This document shows, piece by piece, positions 50,553-62,900 of a stretch of DNA of 64,000 bases. The DNA is taken from positions 2,173,501-2,237,500 of the forward strand of contig JAUIMM010000739.1 of NCBI GenBank assembly GCA_031769625.1. The letters run 5' to 3'. Both the position numbers and the translations under genes were made by a program. Origin of the DNA: Taudactylus pleione. Taxonomy: Eukaryota; Chordata; Amphibia; Anura; Myobatrachidae. Numbering within the stretch: position 1 is the stretch's first letter; the number at the start of each line of letters is the position of its first letter. The notes beneath the pieces are model-generated. The model made no database searches. It was given only the letters and a program-made list of their open reading frames with translations, and was not told the DNA's origin.

Positions 50553-51390
50553 TTTTGTACCAAGGGAGCTGGTCACATACAAGAGCTCTCTGCTAAAAAA
50601 AAATCAGTGGACCTCGATCAGCATGAGGATCAGACAGGCAGCTCACTGCCCCTGACAGTCTGCTTCGTTGGAGCTGCCGAGAGACATCACCACCACTGCT
50701 TGCAGCGCGCGCTGGGGTCTTCAGCTACAGAGACCACTGTTTCTGGGGGCTAGCCAGACGCATGCGGCATTCGTCGCGCTCCCCCATTAGCAAGCCCGCT
50801 GCCGCCAGCATTTGGCAGCAGAAGGTTAGTGACTCTTGGCACTCTGAGTAGCAGGGTGACCAGGAGGAAATGACAGGCGGGCGTTAAAAGCACTAAGCGG
50901 CAGCGCTGAAAGGCGCCAGAATGGAGGGGGCGGAGCCTAACACGCAGTTCTGCTCCTGCCTCCTAGCAGCGCCAGCGCTTCCAGAAGAAGGCTGGTGGCC
51001 ATTTTACAAACACAAGGCTGCTGACACATGCAGCGAAAGAAACCTGTCTGCCCAGATTGTGCCTGCACAATAGGGATAGACGTGTGAAGACAAGGTCGGA
51101 CTGTGTTTACACAGTGATTACAGCATTATATTGTGTTAATAGCACTGGTCTCTGAAGCAGCGCTGGTTGGGCGGGGTTGATAAAATAATCTCCCTCTATT
51201 TCCTTATCTCTTCTTCAAACAGTCTTTCTCTGTGTGTTTGTCTGTATCACTACCTTTTTCTCTGTGTGTGTCTATGTACAGTGAAGTGGTAGAATGACAT
51301 CTAAGGGATCTAAGGCTGCACTTTCTCCTGTAAGAATTGTATAGAGAAGTTTACACAGGGACTATCATGCAGTTCCTTGTTGTGTGAGAA

Positions 51391-52677
51391 GTGTGTTTCA
51401 GAGACACAGACTGCAGCATCCTCACAAATTCATGGACTGATCAAATTACATCAGTCATGTCTCAAATATCTGCAGAGCTAGAAGCTTCTCGCAGGGAGAG
51501 AGAGGCTGAAAGATCTCAAAGCTCTGCCTTCTCTGAGCCAGACTGGGCGCGGTCTTTAGCCAGGTTTGTGGAAGGGCTCACAAGGGTTATGTCAGCCCAG
51601 GTTCCTCCCGTGGCATCGTCCTCTAGTGTCCCTGCCAGGAGACTAATACCGAATCCTCTTATGTGGGATGATCCGGAAGAGGACGACATGCCTGATACGG
51701 AGGGGAGGTACAGGACCCTATAGAGGAACAGGCGCCAGAGGAGGGGGAGCCTGTATATCAGAGGGTGGAGGCGCTGATTGCAGCGATATGCCAGGTGTTA
51801 CATGTTGAGGACAGGGATCCTGTTGAGGTTAGGCCGTCTATCTTTAATAAAAACCAAAGACTGTCAGCCTCCTTACCAGTGTCTGAGGAATTGGACGAGA
51901 TCCGTACCTCAGTGTAGAAACACCCTGATAAAAGTTTCGGATTTCAAGAAAGCTTTTATCATACTATTCCTTTCCTGCAGAAAGCAGGCATTTATGCGAA
52001 ACACCTCCTTCAGTGGACCCTTCAGGTCACGTCTGTCAAAAAAGACAGTGCTCCCTGTTCCAGGGGCAGTGTCTTTAAAGGAGTCTTCTGACAGGAAGTT
52101 AGAAACTACCTTGAAGTCAATGTACACTGTAGCAGGGGTGTCTCTTCGACCTGCATTAGTCAGCTGTTGGTTCAACAAGGCGTTGGAAGCATGGGCTACG
52201 CAGCTCGCTGAGGACCTTAAGACTGGGGCTCCGGCGGAGAATCTGGTTCCTCTAGTGGAACAAATTGCAGAGTCTGCTACTTTTCTTGGAGAGGCTTCTG
52301 AGGATATTTGTAGTCTTTCCTCTAGATCCTCGGCCTTGGCTGTCTCAGCCTGCAGAGCCCTGTGGCTGCGACAATGGCAGGCAGATGCGGAATCCAAGAG
52401 AGCCGTGGAAGCACTTCCATTCACAGGAGAAGCTCTGTATGGAATGGAACAGGATAAGTGGATATCTCAGGCCGCAGATGGTAAGTCCACTCCCATCTGC
52501 TGCTCCTCCCCCCAGGAAGCCCTTTGCCGACCGTCCTTTCGGTCCTTTCGTATTCCAAGGAGATTCAGGGGCCATGGCAGAGGTGCTCCTGCTATCTCCC
52601 ATGGTTCCAGAGGCAGGGGTAGAGCCACTGCATCCTCCTCCCAGCAGGATAAGGCTTCAGTCAAGTCTCCAGCATAA
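51391..52677 (+). pseudogene. DIRS gag-like ORF, broken
   Basis: The first part (51391-51723) is a hydrophilic, charged segment ending in a premature stop. The reading continues one base out of phase (DPIEEQAPEEGEPVYQ) before a second frame, 51778-52677, carries the conserved C-terminal part. That part includes ALWLRQWQAD, EALPFTGEALYGMEQDKWI and DGKST, typical of DIRS gag proteins, then an Arg/Gly/Ser-rich basic tail (RRFRGHGRGAP, GSRGRGRATASSS) suited to nucleic-acid binding. At least two frameshifts are needed to read it through. Gag would package the element RNA; this copy cannot make it. Confidence 0.75.
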
Positions 52678-52704
52678 CACGCTCCCTTCTCTCCTGGGGA
52701 CCCC

Positions 52705-54560
52705 AGGGTGGGAGCTCGCCTTTGCAACTTCAAAGAAGTTTGGAACAAGTCTTGCCAGGACGCGTGGGTCCAGGACATCATTATTCAGGGGTTGAAGCTG
52801 GATTTTCAGATCCAACCTCCTCCTTGTTTTTTCACAACCGGTTTGCCAACATCTGCGGACAAACGGGTTGTTATATAGGAGACAATAGAAAAGCTACTGT
52901 CTTGTCGAGTAATAGTGCATGTTCCTATCCACCAGCAGGGTCAAGACTTTTATTCCAGCTTGTTTGTGGTTCCCAAGCCGGATGGCTCGGTGAGACCCAT
53001 TCTGAACTTGAAATATCTCAATCCTTATTTGCGGACTTTCAAGCTCAAGATGGAGTCCCTGCATTCCGTCATTGCAGGGCTAGAGATGGACGAGTTTCTC
53101 GTATCCTTAGACATAAAGGATGCTTATCTCCCATACCCATTTGGCTTCCTCATCAGGCATTCCTTCGGTTCGCAGTGCGGGCCTCTCATTTTCAATTCCA
53201 GGCATTCCCTTTCGATCTTTCATCAGCACCAAGAGTGTTCACGAAGATCATGGCAGTAATGATGTCCCTTCTTCGGATACAAGGGGTTACTATCGTCCCT
53301 TACTTGGATGACCTACTCTTCAAGGCTCCGTCAGTCTCTCAATTACTGCAGGACATCCGGGTAACACAGAGTCTGCTGTTGCAACATGGATGGATCCTGA
53401 ATTACCAAAAATCTCATCTGCAGCCTACACAGTGTCTGCCTTTCCTAGGGTTGATTTTGGACACAGTAGAGCAGAAGGTATTTCTTCCTCGGGAAAAAGT
53501 CACCTCCATCCAACACTTGGTGCGATTGATACTGCGTCATTGCAGGGTGTCAGTGCACCTGTGTAGTCGCCTTCTGGGAAAGATGGTTGCGTCCTTCGAG
53601 TCCATCCAGTACGGGAGGTTCCATGCCCATCCATTCCAACTGGACCTCCTCTCTCAGTGATCAGGGTCCCACCTCTTCCTTCACCAGCGAGTTCAACTGT
53701 CACCCAGGATTCGGACATCTCTCCTTTGGTGGCTGAATTTCTCTCCTATTGGCAGGCAAGAGGTTTGCATTGTGGGAATGGATTCTCCTCACCACAGATG
53801 CCAGTCTGAGAGGATGGGGGCCAGTGACTCAGGGAAGATACTTTCAGGGCCGCTGGACTTGGCTGGAGACAGTACTGCCCATAAACATTGTGGAGCTAAG
53901 GGCTGTGTTCTATGCTCTTCAGGTGGCACATCCTCTGTTGAAATGCCAGGCCATCAGAGTGCAATCCGACAACGCCACGGCTGTGGCGTACATCAACAAA
54001 CAGGGCGGTACCAAGAGTCGGTCCGCCATGAGGGAGGTAAGCCGCATTCTCCTCTGGGCAGAGGAATATGCAGTAGCGATATCAGCAATTTTCATCCCAG
54101 GGGTAGAAATTGGGAGGCCAAATACCTCAGTCGACAGGATATTCATCCGGGAGAATGGATGCTCAATCCACAGGTCTTCCAACAACTGATTCAGCGTTGC
54201 GGTCTCCCTCAGGTAGATCTTATGGCGTCGAGACTGAACCATCCACTGCCACGTTACTGCTCCAGGACAAGGGATCCACAGGCAGTGGTGGTGGATGCTC
54301 TAACAGCTCCTTGGCGGTTTCAGTTTGTTTACCTGTTTCCACCACTCCCACTCCTTCCTCGTCTGCTGCAAAGAATCAAACGAGAAAGGGTAAAGGTTCT
54401 GTTGGTGGCTCCAGACTGGCCCAGATGGGCGTGGTATTCCAACCTACGTCTTCTACTGATAGACGACCCGTGGCCTCTTCCTCTGCAAGAAGATCTACTG
54501 CAACAGGGTCCGTTTATCTATCAGGACTTAAAGCGGCTTCGTTTGATGGCGTGGCTGTTG
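52705..54560 (+). pseudogene. DIRS reverse transcriptase-RNase H, frameshifted
   Basis: The RT starts with the conserved GARLCNF...W block near 52712, followed by SSLFVVPKPDGSVRPILN and LVSLDIKDAYL (about 52955-53130), the first catalytic Asp block. A frameshift near 53145 moves the reading to another frame, which holds the catalytic YLDDLL box at 53301-53318 and the thumb region to a stop at 53660. RNase H follows in a third frame from 53749, with LTTDASLRGWG, NIVELRAVFYAL and QSDNATAVAYIN supplying the Asp, Glu, Asp triad. The downstream linker (VDLMASRLNHPLPRYCSR, VLLVAPDWPRWAWY) is again in another frame, to 54575. No single frame covers the enzyme, so it is inactive. Confidence 0.9.
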
Positions 54561-55563
54561 AAAGGGCTATCTTAAGAAAGAAAGGTATCCCTTCCAGGGT
54601 GATCCCTACTATGTTAAGGGCTAGAAAGGAAGTTACCTCTAAGCACTATCATCGCATATGGAAGGCATATGTCTCTTGGTGTGAACACAAGGGTGCGCCA
54701 CCGTCAGAATTCAACTTAGCCAGGCTACTTCTTTTTCTACAGGCTGGTTTAGCAGCAGGTCTTCGTCTGGGATCTTTAAAAGTTCAAGTATCGGCTTTGT
54801 CGATTTTCTTTCAAAAGCGACTAGCATTAACCGGATGTCCAGACTTTTTTACAAGGGGTTGTCAGATTGCAACCTCCGTTTGTACCTCCTACGGCCCCAT
54901 GGGATTTGGATTTGATCCTCTCTTTTCTCCAATCTTCCCTATTTGAACCTTTACAGATAGTGGAATTAAAATTTTTATCATGGAAAGGGGTTCTCCTGTT
55001 GGCGCTCGCCTGCTAGGTGTGTGTCTGAGCTAGGGGCGCTTTCTTGTCGTCCACCTTACCTCATTTTTCATGAAGACAGGGCTGAGCTATGCACGCAGTT
55101 ATCCTTTTTGCCTAAGGTAGTGTCTGCGTTTCACATCAACCAACCAATAGTAGTTCTGGTGTTTAAAGAGGATTCTTCGGCTTCCAGATCCTTAGATGTT
55201 GTCTGAGCTCTTCGGATTTATGTTGATAGGATGGCATCCCTCCGGAAGTCGGATACGCTGTTTGTTCGATATGATATGGCGCGGCCAGGCTGGCCGTCTT
55301 CTAAGGCAACTATTTCTAGATGGATTCGTCTGACAATCAGACAAGCCCATCTGGCTGCATCAAAGCAGCCACCTACTACAATCACAGCGCATTCTACGCG
55401 CTCGGTGGGTCCTTCGTGGGCAGCTGCCTGCGGTGTTTCCCTGACCCAGCTTTGTCGAGCGGTCTCTTGGTCAGGCCGGCATACTTTTACAAAGTTTTAC
55501 CATTTTGACACGTTTGCGGCATCTGCTTCACAGTATGGCCGTGCTGTTTTGCCTGGGATGTGA
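54545..55563 (+). pseudogene. DIRS tyrosine recombinase, frameshifted, catalytic Arg lost
   Basis: The N-terminal SAM-like part (AILRKKGIPSRVIPTMLRAR, YHRIWKAYVSWC, LLLFLQAGL) is in one frame up to about 54870. The core resumes near 55012 with A-R-C-V-S-E-L, where the family has Arg before V-S-E. Here the codon at 55018-55020 is TGT, Cys, so the first catalytic Arg appears lost. The C-terminal part, from 55231, keeps the HxxR box (AHSTRS) and the Tyr in TFTKFYHFD. Tyrosine recombinase would insert the circular DNA copy by site-specific recombination. Stops and shifts make this copy inactive. Confidence 0.85.
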
Positions 55564-55680
55564 GCTCTGGGACGTCCCCACTGTACTGAGACTCCAGTGT
55601 TCCCTAGTGGATGAAGGAGAAAACAGGACTTTGGTACTTACCGTTAATTTCCTTTCTCCGATTCCACAGGGGACACTGGA
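55560..55680 (+). repeat. DIRS internal complementary region
   Basis: The first half (CACTGTACTGAGACTCCAGT) repeats, in the same direction, part of the right ITR near 55953-56000. The second half (TTTGGTACTTACCGTTAA) is the complement of 56085-56128. This pairing of an internal segment with the element's ends is a signature of DIRS replication. Confidence 0.8.
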
Positions 55681-55854
55681 CGCCCACCCGGCGCTGTTCC
55701 ACCTGCATTTGTTATTGTTCTGCCATGTTTGGACAGTCAGTTTTTTTCTTCAAGATCTGCTTGACTTGTTTGCATATTTGCTTGTTGTTTATGTATGTTC
55801 TAGCTTCTCTTCTCCTCTGTTATTATATTTCCAGCTCTCCTCGGGCACAGTTTA

Positions 55855-56128
55855 TTAAGACTGACCAGTAGGGGGGTATAGAGGGGGAGGAGCTAGCTAC
55901 TAATCAAATCTATTAAAGTGCCAGCTCCCGGTTATCCCACATCTATACCCCACTGTACTGAGACTCCAGTGTCCCCTACTGGATGAAGGAGAAATCAGGA
56001 TTATTAGTCACTAAAACACCAGCAGCAGCAGGTGAGGGATCTAAGTATACAGAACTCTGGGTGGTCACACACATAACATGTGGAATCGGAGAAAGGGATT
56101 TAACGGTAAGTACCAAAATCCAGTTTTC
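55855..56128 (-). repeat. DIRS right inverted terminal repeat and extension
   Basis: It is the inverse of 50343-50552 up to 56080, with one 18-19 bp insertion, then an extension of about 48 bp found only on this side. The extension contains GGTAAGTA, a splice-donor consensus in the sense of the host gene. Confidence 0.9.
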
Positions 56129-56286
56129 ATGATGAATTTATAGTCCACAGTCTCATGAATGTAACGTCAGCCCACAGAATGCTGCCAGGATGTAGTCATT
56201 AGCTCAACATTAACTCTGTCAACAGTTATGTGGTCAACATGATAAAATGTTGACGGACAACATGTCAATATTGTCATAGTATTGAC

Positions 56287-57445
56287 ATTAGGCTTAGGCT
56301 GCAGTAGGGTTAGGATTAGGCAATAGGGCGAGGTTAGGGTTAGGCACTAGAGGAGGTTATGGTTAGGCTACGGTTGTGGAGGTTAGGATTAGGCACTAGG
56401 GCGAGATTAGGGTTAGGCTACGGGGGGGGTTAGGATTAGTCACCAGAGGAAGTTAGGGTTAGGCTACGGTTGTGGGAGTTAGGATTAGGCACTAGAGGAG
56501 GCTACGGTTGTGGAGGTTAGGATTAGGCACTAGAGGAGGTTAGGGATAGGCTACGGTTGTGGGGGTTAGGATTAGGCACTAGAGGAGGTTAGGGTTAGGC
56601 TACGGTTGTGGGGGTTAGGATTAGGCACTAGAGGAGGTTAGGGTTCGGCTACGGCTGTGGGGGTTAGGCTTAGGCACTAGGACGAGGTTAGGGTTAGACT
56701 ACGGGGGTGGGGGTTAGGATTAGGCACCAGAGGAAGTTAGGGTTAGGCTACTGTTGTGGGGGTTAGGATTAGGCACTAGAGGAGGCTTCGGTTGTGGGGG
56801 TTAGGATTAGGCACTAGAGGGGGTTAGGGTTAGGCTACGGTTGTGGAGGTTAGGATTAGGCACTAGATGAAGTTAGGGTTAGGCTACGGTTGTGGGGGTT
56901 AGGATTAGGCACTAGAGGAGGTTAGGTTAAGGCTACGGTTGTGGGGGTTAGGATTAGGCACCAGAGGAAGTTAGGGTTAGGCTACGGTTGTGGGGGTTAG
57001 GATTAGGCACTAGAGGAGGCTTCCGTTGTGGGGGTTAGGATTAGGCACTAGAGAGGGTTAGGGTTAGGCTACGGTTGTGGAGGTTAGGATTAGGCACTAG
57101 AGGAGGTTAGGGTTAGGCTACGGTTGTGGGGGTTAGGATTAGGCACTAGGGCGATGTTCGGGTTAGGCTACGAGGGTGGGGGTTAGGATTAGGCACTAGA
57201 GGAGGTTAGGGTTAGGCTATGGTTGTGGGGGTTAGGATTAGGCACTAGGTCGAGGTTAGGGTTAGGTACGGTTGTGGGGGTTAGGATTAGGTACTAGAGG
57301 AGGTTAGGGTTAGGCTACGAGGTAGGGGCTAGGATTAGGCACTAGAGGAGGTTAGGGTTAGGTTATGGTGTGGGGGTTAGGATTAGGCACTAGGGCGAGG
57401 TTAGGGTTAGGCTACGGTTGTGGGGGTTAGGATTAGGTACTAGAG
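56287..57445. repeat. about 50-bp TTAGGG-rich minisatellite, about 23 copies
   Basis: The unit is of the type GGTTAGGATTAGGCACTAGA then GGAGGTTAGGGTTAGGCTAC and GGTTGTGGGG. Each unit carries two telomere-like hexamers. Divergence between units is higher than in the 72-bp and 27-bp arrays. It passes directly into the next array at 57446. Confidence 0.93.
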
Positions 57446-58330
57446 CAGTCTCCCGTACTGTAACATCGCAGTCTCCCGTACTGTAACATCGCAGTCTCCC
57501 GTACTGTAACATCGCAGTCTCCCGTACTGTAACATCGCAGTCTCCTGTACTGTAACATCGCAGTTTCCCGTACTGTAACATGCTCCGCCTCTGGTACTGT
57601 AACATACGCAGTCTCCCGTACTGTAGCATGCTTAGTCTCCCGTACTGTAGCATGCTTAGTCTCCCGTACTGTAGCATGCTTAGTCTCCCGTACTGTAACA
57701 TAGGCAGCCTCCCGTACTGTAACATAGGCAGCCTCCCGTACTGTAACATAGGCAGCCTCCCGTACTGTAACATAGGCAGCCTCCCGTACTGTAACATGCT
57801 TAGTCTCCCGTACTGTAACATGCTTAGTCTCCGTACTGTAACATGCTTAGTCTCCTGTACTGTAACATGCTTAGTCTCCTGTACTGTAACATGCTTAGTC
57901 TCCCGTACTGTAACATAGACAGTCTCCCGTACTGTAACATAGACAGTCTCCCGTACTGTAACATAGACAGTCTCCCGTACTGTAACATAGGCAGTCTCCC
58001 GTACTGTAACATGCTTAGTCTCCTGTACTGTAACATGCTTAGTCTCCTGTACTGTAACATGCTTAGTCTCCTGTACTGTAACATGCTTAGTCTCCCGTAC
58101 TGTAACATGCGCAGTCTCCTGTACTATAACATGCGCAGTCTCCTGTACTATAACATGCGCAGTCTCCTGTACTGTAACACAGGCAGTCTCCTGTACTGTA
58201 ACATGCGCAGCCTCTCGTACTGTAACATAGGCAGCCTCCCGTGCTGTAACATAGGCAGCCTCCCGTACTGTAACATGCGCAGTCTCCTGTACTGTAACAT
58301 AGGCAGTCTCCCATACTGTAACTTAGGAAG
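57446..58330. repeat. 23/24-bp minisatellite, first block
   Basis: The first units are 23 bp (CAGTCTCCCGTACTGTAACATC plus G); most later ones are 24 bp with ends TGCTTA, TAGGCA, TAGACA or TGCGCA. Runs of one end type follow each other, so copies were amplified locally. Both strands read open for long stretches, which is a repeat artefact. Confidence 0.95.
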
Positions 58331-58406
58331 TCGATTGGCCCAGATTACTAAATTGTGTCCCTGGAAATTGTTCTCAATATCTGTTCTTATTCTACGTGGT
58401 TCAAAA
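58331..58406. repeat. 76-bp interruption, copy of the 3' flank
   Basis: TCGATTGGCCCAGATTACTA... to ...GGTTCAAAAG recurs at 59313-59389, beyond the second block, with few differences. It marks a duplication that included array plus flank. Confidence 0.93.
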
Positions 58407-59312
58407 GTACTGTAACATAGGCAGCCTCCCGTACTGTAACATGCGCAGTCTCCCGTACTGTAACATGCGCAGTCTCCCGTACTGTAACATGCGCAGTCTC
58501 CCGTACTGTAACATGCGCAGTCTCCCGTACTGTAACATGCGCAGTCTCCCGTACTGTAACATGCGCAGTCTCCCGTACTGTAACATGCGCAGTCTCCCGT
58601 ACTGTAACATGCGCAGTCTCCCGTACTGTAACATGCGCAGTCTCCCGTACTGTAACATGCGCAGTCTCCCGTACTGTAACATGCGCAGTCTCCCGTACTG
58701 TAACATGCGCAGTCTCCCGTACTGTAACATAGGCAGTCTCCCGTACTGTAACATAGGCAGTCTTCCGTACTGTAACATAGGCAGTCTTCCGTACTGTAAC
58801 ATAGGCAGTCTTCCGTACTGTAACATAGGCAGTCTCCCGTACTGTAACATAGGCAGTCTCCCGTACTGTAACATAGGCAGTCTCCCGTACTGTAACATAG
58901 GCAGTCTCCCGTGCTGTAACATAGGCAGTCTCCCGTGCTGTAACATAGGCAGTCTCCCGTGCTGTAACATGCGCAGCCTCCCGTACTGTAACACGCGCAG
59001 CCTCCCGTACTGTAACACGCGCAGCCTCCCGTACTGTAACATAGGCAGTCTCACGTACTGTAACATAGGAAGTCTCACGTACTGTAACATAGGCAGCCTC
59101 CCGTATTGTAACATAGGCAGTCTCCCGTATTGTAACATAGGCAGTCTCCCATACTGTAACATAGGCAGTCTCCCGTACTGTAACATAGGCAGTCTCCCGT
59201 ACTGTAACATAGGCAGTCTCCCGTACAGTAACATAGGCAGTCTCTCGTACTGTAACATATGCAGTCTCCCGTACTGTAACATATGCAGTCTCCCGTACTG
59301 TAACATAGGCAG
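58407..59312. repeat. 24-bp minisatellite, second block, about 38 copies
   Basis: The unit is CAGTCTCCCGTACTGTAACA plus TGCG or TAGG. The first third is nearly all TGCG, the remainder TAGG, with small groups carrying GTGCTG, CACGCG or CTCACG variants. Confidence 0.96.
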
Positions 59313-59942
59313 TCGATTGGCCCAGATTACTAAATTGTTATCCTGGTTATTATTCTCAATATCTGTTCTTATTCTATGTGGTTCAAAAGTTCCTCGTAGA
59401 GAGTGACGCACGTCGGGCGCTGTAATGCATTTGCCGCAGCCAGGAGATTGCTGATAATTATTTTTGTGTTGGCAACTATGAACTTGTTTAGTTTGTGAAT
59501 ACTAGTTTCTTCTCTTTAAGTAAACAACTGTAGTCCTACTTTACGCCAAACAGCAGTGCCCGTGTCACACCTAAACCAACCGCCAGTGTCCGTGCCAGTC
59601 TGAATCACTCAGGATCAGTGGGCACACAATCATAGCTGCACTTCCGCATGATCAATATGTTTTCCTAATACAGTTTAGCATTCACATAAAGTTTAATTTT
59701 AAAGAAACAATAAGAGTTGGATCTACCTGTGCCCAAGTGGCAAAAATAGATCTTCTAAACACAGTTATCCAAAGCTATTAATAGTTCAATGAATCTAAAT
59801 ACCTTTTAGGTATGCATAGTGAAAGCTTCATTATATTAATTGATGAAAGTACCACATAATCAAAAATAAAATAGTCAATCTGTACTTGTCATCTACAGTC
59901 AGTACAGGAAGCCAGTCTGTGTGCTGAACCAGTTTATTGGAA
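59313..59942. other. unique spacer before the 43-bp array
   Basis: The first 76 bases are the original of the interruption at 58331. The rest is AT-rich intron-like sequence with no exon. Confidence 0.5.
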
Positions 59943-62900
59943 ATGTAGCCTATCCATCCATTAGGAGCCATTGACATCACAGTGAATGCAGCCTATCCAG
60001 TCACTAGGAGCCAGTGACATCACTGAGAATGCAGCCTATCCATAGACTAGGAGCTAGTGACGTCACTGAGAATGCAGCCTATCCATCCATTAGGAGCCAG
60101 TGACATCACAGTGAATGCAGCCTATCCATCCACTAGGAGCCAGTGAGATCACAGTGAATGCAGCCTATCCAGTCACTAGGAGCCAGTGACATCACTGAGA
60201 ATGCAGCCTATCCATAGACTAGGAGCTAGTGACGTCACTGAGAATGCAGCCTACCATCCAATAGGAGCCAGTGATGTCACAGTGAATGCAGCCTAAACAG
60301 GCACTAGGAGACAGTGACATCACTGAGAGTGCAGCCTATCCATCCACTAGGAACCAGTGAGATCACTGAGAATGCAGCATATCCAGTCACTATGAGCCAG
60401 TGACATCACTGAGAATGCAGCCTATCCAGTCACTAGGAGCCAGTGATGTCACTAATAATGCAACCTATCCAATCACTTGGAATCAGTGACATCACTAATA
60501 ATGCAGCCTATCCAATCACTTGGAACCAGTGACATCACTGAGAATGCAGCCTATCCATCCACTAGGAACCAGTGACATCATGAAGAATGCAGCCTATACA
60601 ATCACTAGGAACCAGTGACATTACTGAGAATGCAGCCTTTACAATCAGTAGGAACCAATGACATTGCTGATAATGCAGCCTATCCTTTCACTAGAATATA
60701 GCCTATATAATCACTAGAAACCAGTGACATCACTAAGAATGCAGCCTATCCAATCACTAGGAAACAGTGACATCACTAAGAATGCAGCCTATCCTTTCAC
60801 TAGGAAACAGTGACATCACTAATAATGCAGCCCATCCAATCACTTGGAACCAGTGACATCACTGAGAGTGCAGCCTATCCATCCACTAGGAACCAGTGAC
60901 ATCAGTAAGAATGCAGCCTATACAAATAACTAGGAACCAGTGACATTATGAGGAATGCAGCCTATCCAATCACTAGGAAAACAGTGACATCACTAAGAAT
61001 GCAGCCTATCCAGTCACTAGGAACCAATGACATCGCTGAGAATGCAGCCTATCCAGTCACTAGGAACCAGTGACATCACTGAGAGTGCAGCCTATCCAGT
61101 CACTAGGAACCAATGACATCACTGAGTGCAGCCTAAACAATCACTAGGAACCAGTGGCATTATGAGGAATGCAGCCTATCCAATCACTTTGAAACAGTGA
61201 CATCACTGAGAGTGCAGCCTATCCATCCACTAGGATCCAGTGACATCAGTAAGAATGCAGCCTATACAATCACTAGGAACCAGTGACATCATGAAGAATG
61301 CAGCCTATACAATCACTAGGAGCCAGTGACATCACTGAGAATGCAGCCTATCCAGTCACTAGGAACCAATGACATCACTGAAAATGCAGCCTATCCATTC
61401 ACTAGGAACCAGTGACATCACTGATAATTCAGCCTATACAATCACTAGGAACCAGTGACTTCACTGAAAATGCAGCCTATCCTTTCACTAGGAGCCAGTG
61501 ACAACGCTGACCATGCAGCCTATCCAATCACTAGGAACCAGTGACATCACTAAGAATGCAGCCTATCCATTCACTAGGCAACAGTGACATCACTGAGAAT
61601 GCAGCCTATCCAGTCACTAGGAACCAGTGACATCACTGAGTGCAGCCTAAACAATCACTAGGAACCAGTGACATTATGAGGAATGCAGCCTATCCAATCA
61701 CTAGGAAAACAGTGACATCACTAAGAATGCAGCCTATCCAGTCACTAGGAACCAATGACATCGCTGAGAATGCAGCCTATCCAGTCACTAGGAACCAGTG
61801 ACATCACTGAGTGTGCAGCCTATCCAGTCACTAGGAGCCAATGACATCACTAATAATGCAGCCTATCCAATCACTTTGAAACAGTGACATCACTGAGAGT
61901 GCAGCCTATCCATCCACTAGGAGCCAGTGACATCAGTAAGAATGCAGCCTATACAATCACTAGGAACCAGTGACATCATGAAGAATGCAGCCTATACAAT
62001 CACTAGGAGTCAGTGACATCACTGAAAATGCAGCCTATCCATTCACTAGGAACCAGTGACATCACTGATAATTCAGCCTATACAATCACTAGGAACCAGT
62101 GACTTCACTGAAAATGCAGCCTATCCTTTCACTAGGAGCCAGTGACATCGCTGACCATGCAGCCTATCCAATCACTAGGAACCAGTGACATCACTAAGAA
62201 TGCAGCCTATCCATTCACTAGGCAACAGTGACATCACTGAGAATGCAGCCTATCCAGTCACTAGGAACCAGTGACATCACTGAGTGCAGCCTAAACAATC
62301 ACTAGGAACCAGTGACATCACTGAGAATCTATCCAGTCACTAGGAACCAGTGACATCACAGAGAATGCAGCCTATACAATCACTAGGAACCGGTGACATC
62401 ACTGAGAATGCAGCCTATCCAGTCACTAGGAACCAGTGACATCACTGAGAATGCAGCCTATACAATCACTAGGAACCAGTGACATCACTGAGAATGCAGC
62501 CTATCCAGTCACTAGGAACCAGTGACATCACTGACAATGCAGCCTATCCAGTCACTAGGAACCAGTGACATCACTGACAATGCAGCCTATCCAGTCACTA
62601 GGAACCAGTGACATCACTGAGAATGCAGCCTATACAATCACTAGGAACCAATGACATCACTGAGAATGCAGCCTATCCAGTCACTTGGAACCAGTGACAT
62701 CACTGAGAATGCAGCCTATCCAGTCACTAGGTGCCAGTGACATCACTGAGAATGCAGCCTATACAATCACTAGGAACCAATGACATCACTGAGAATGCAG
62801 CCTATCCAGTCACTAGGAACCAGTGACATCACTGAGAATGCAGCCTATCCAGTCACTAGGAACCAGTGACATCACTGAGAATGCAGCCTATGCAGTCACT

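Larger units (their letters stand above)
50343..56128 (+). mobile_element. DIRS-type tyrosine-recombinase retrotransposon, degenerate
   Basis: The element has the DIRS layout: inverted terminal repeats, a gag-like region, reverse transcriptase with RNase H, and a tyrosine recombinase in place of a DDE integrase. ITRs lie at 50343-50552 and 55855-56080. The right one continues to about 56128, and that extension is complementary to an internal region at about 55617-55665, as expected for the internal complementary region used in DIRS replication. Every ORF carries stops or frameshifts, so this copy is dead. Length, about 5.8 kb, is normal for the group. It lies in the same orientation as the presumed host gene. 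Confidence 0.92.

Noticed and set aside
51909..52424. 171-codon minus-strand frame within the DIRS element
   Set aside because: Shadow of the gag-like frame on the plus strand, which carries the family motifs.
56287..57445. True telomere end
   Set aside because: Hexamers are embedded in a 50-bp unit and unique or other repeat DNA lies on both sides.
57390..59411. Open frames on both strands with MLQYGRL- or YCNIGSLP-type repeats
   Set aside because: Products of the 24-bp array; simultaneous openness on both strands indicates repeat composition, not selection.
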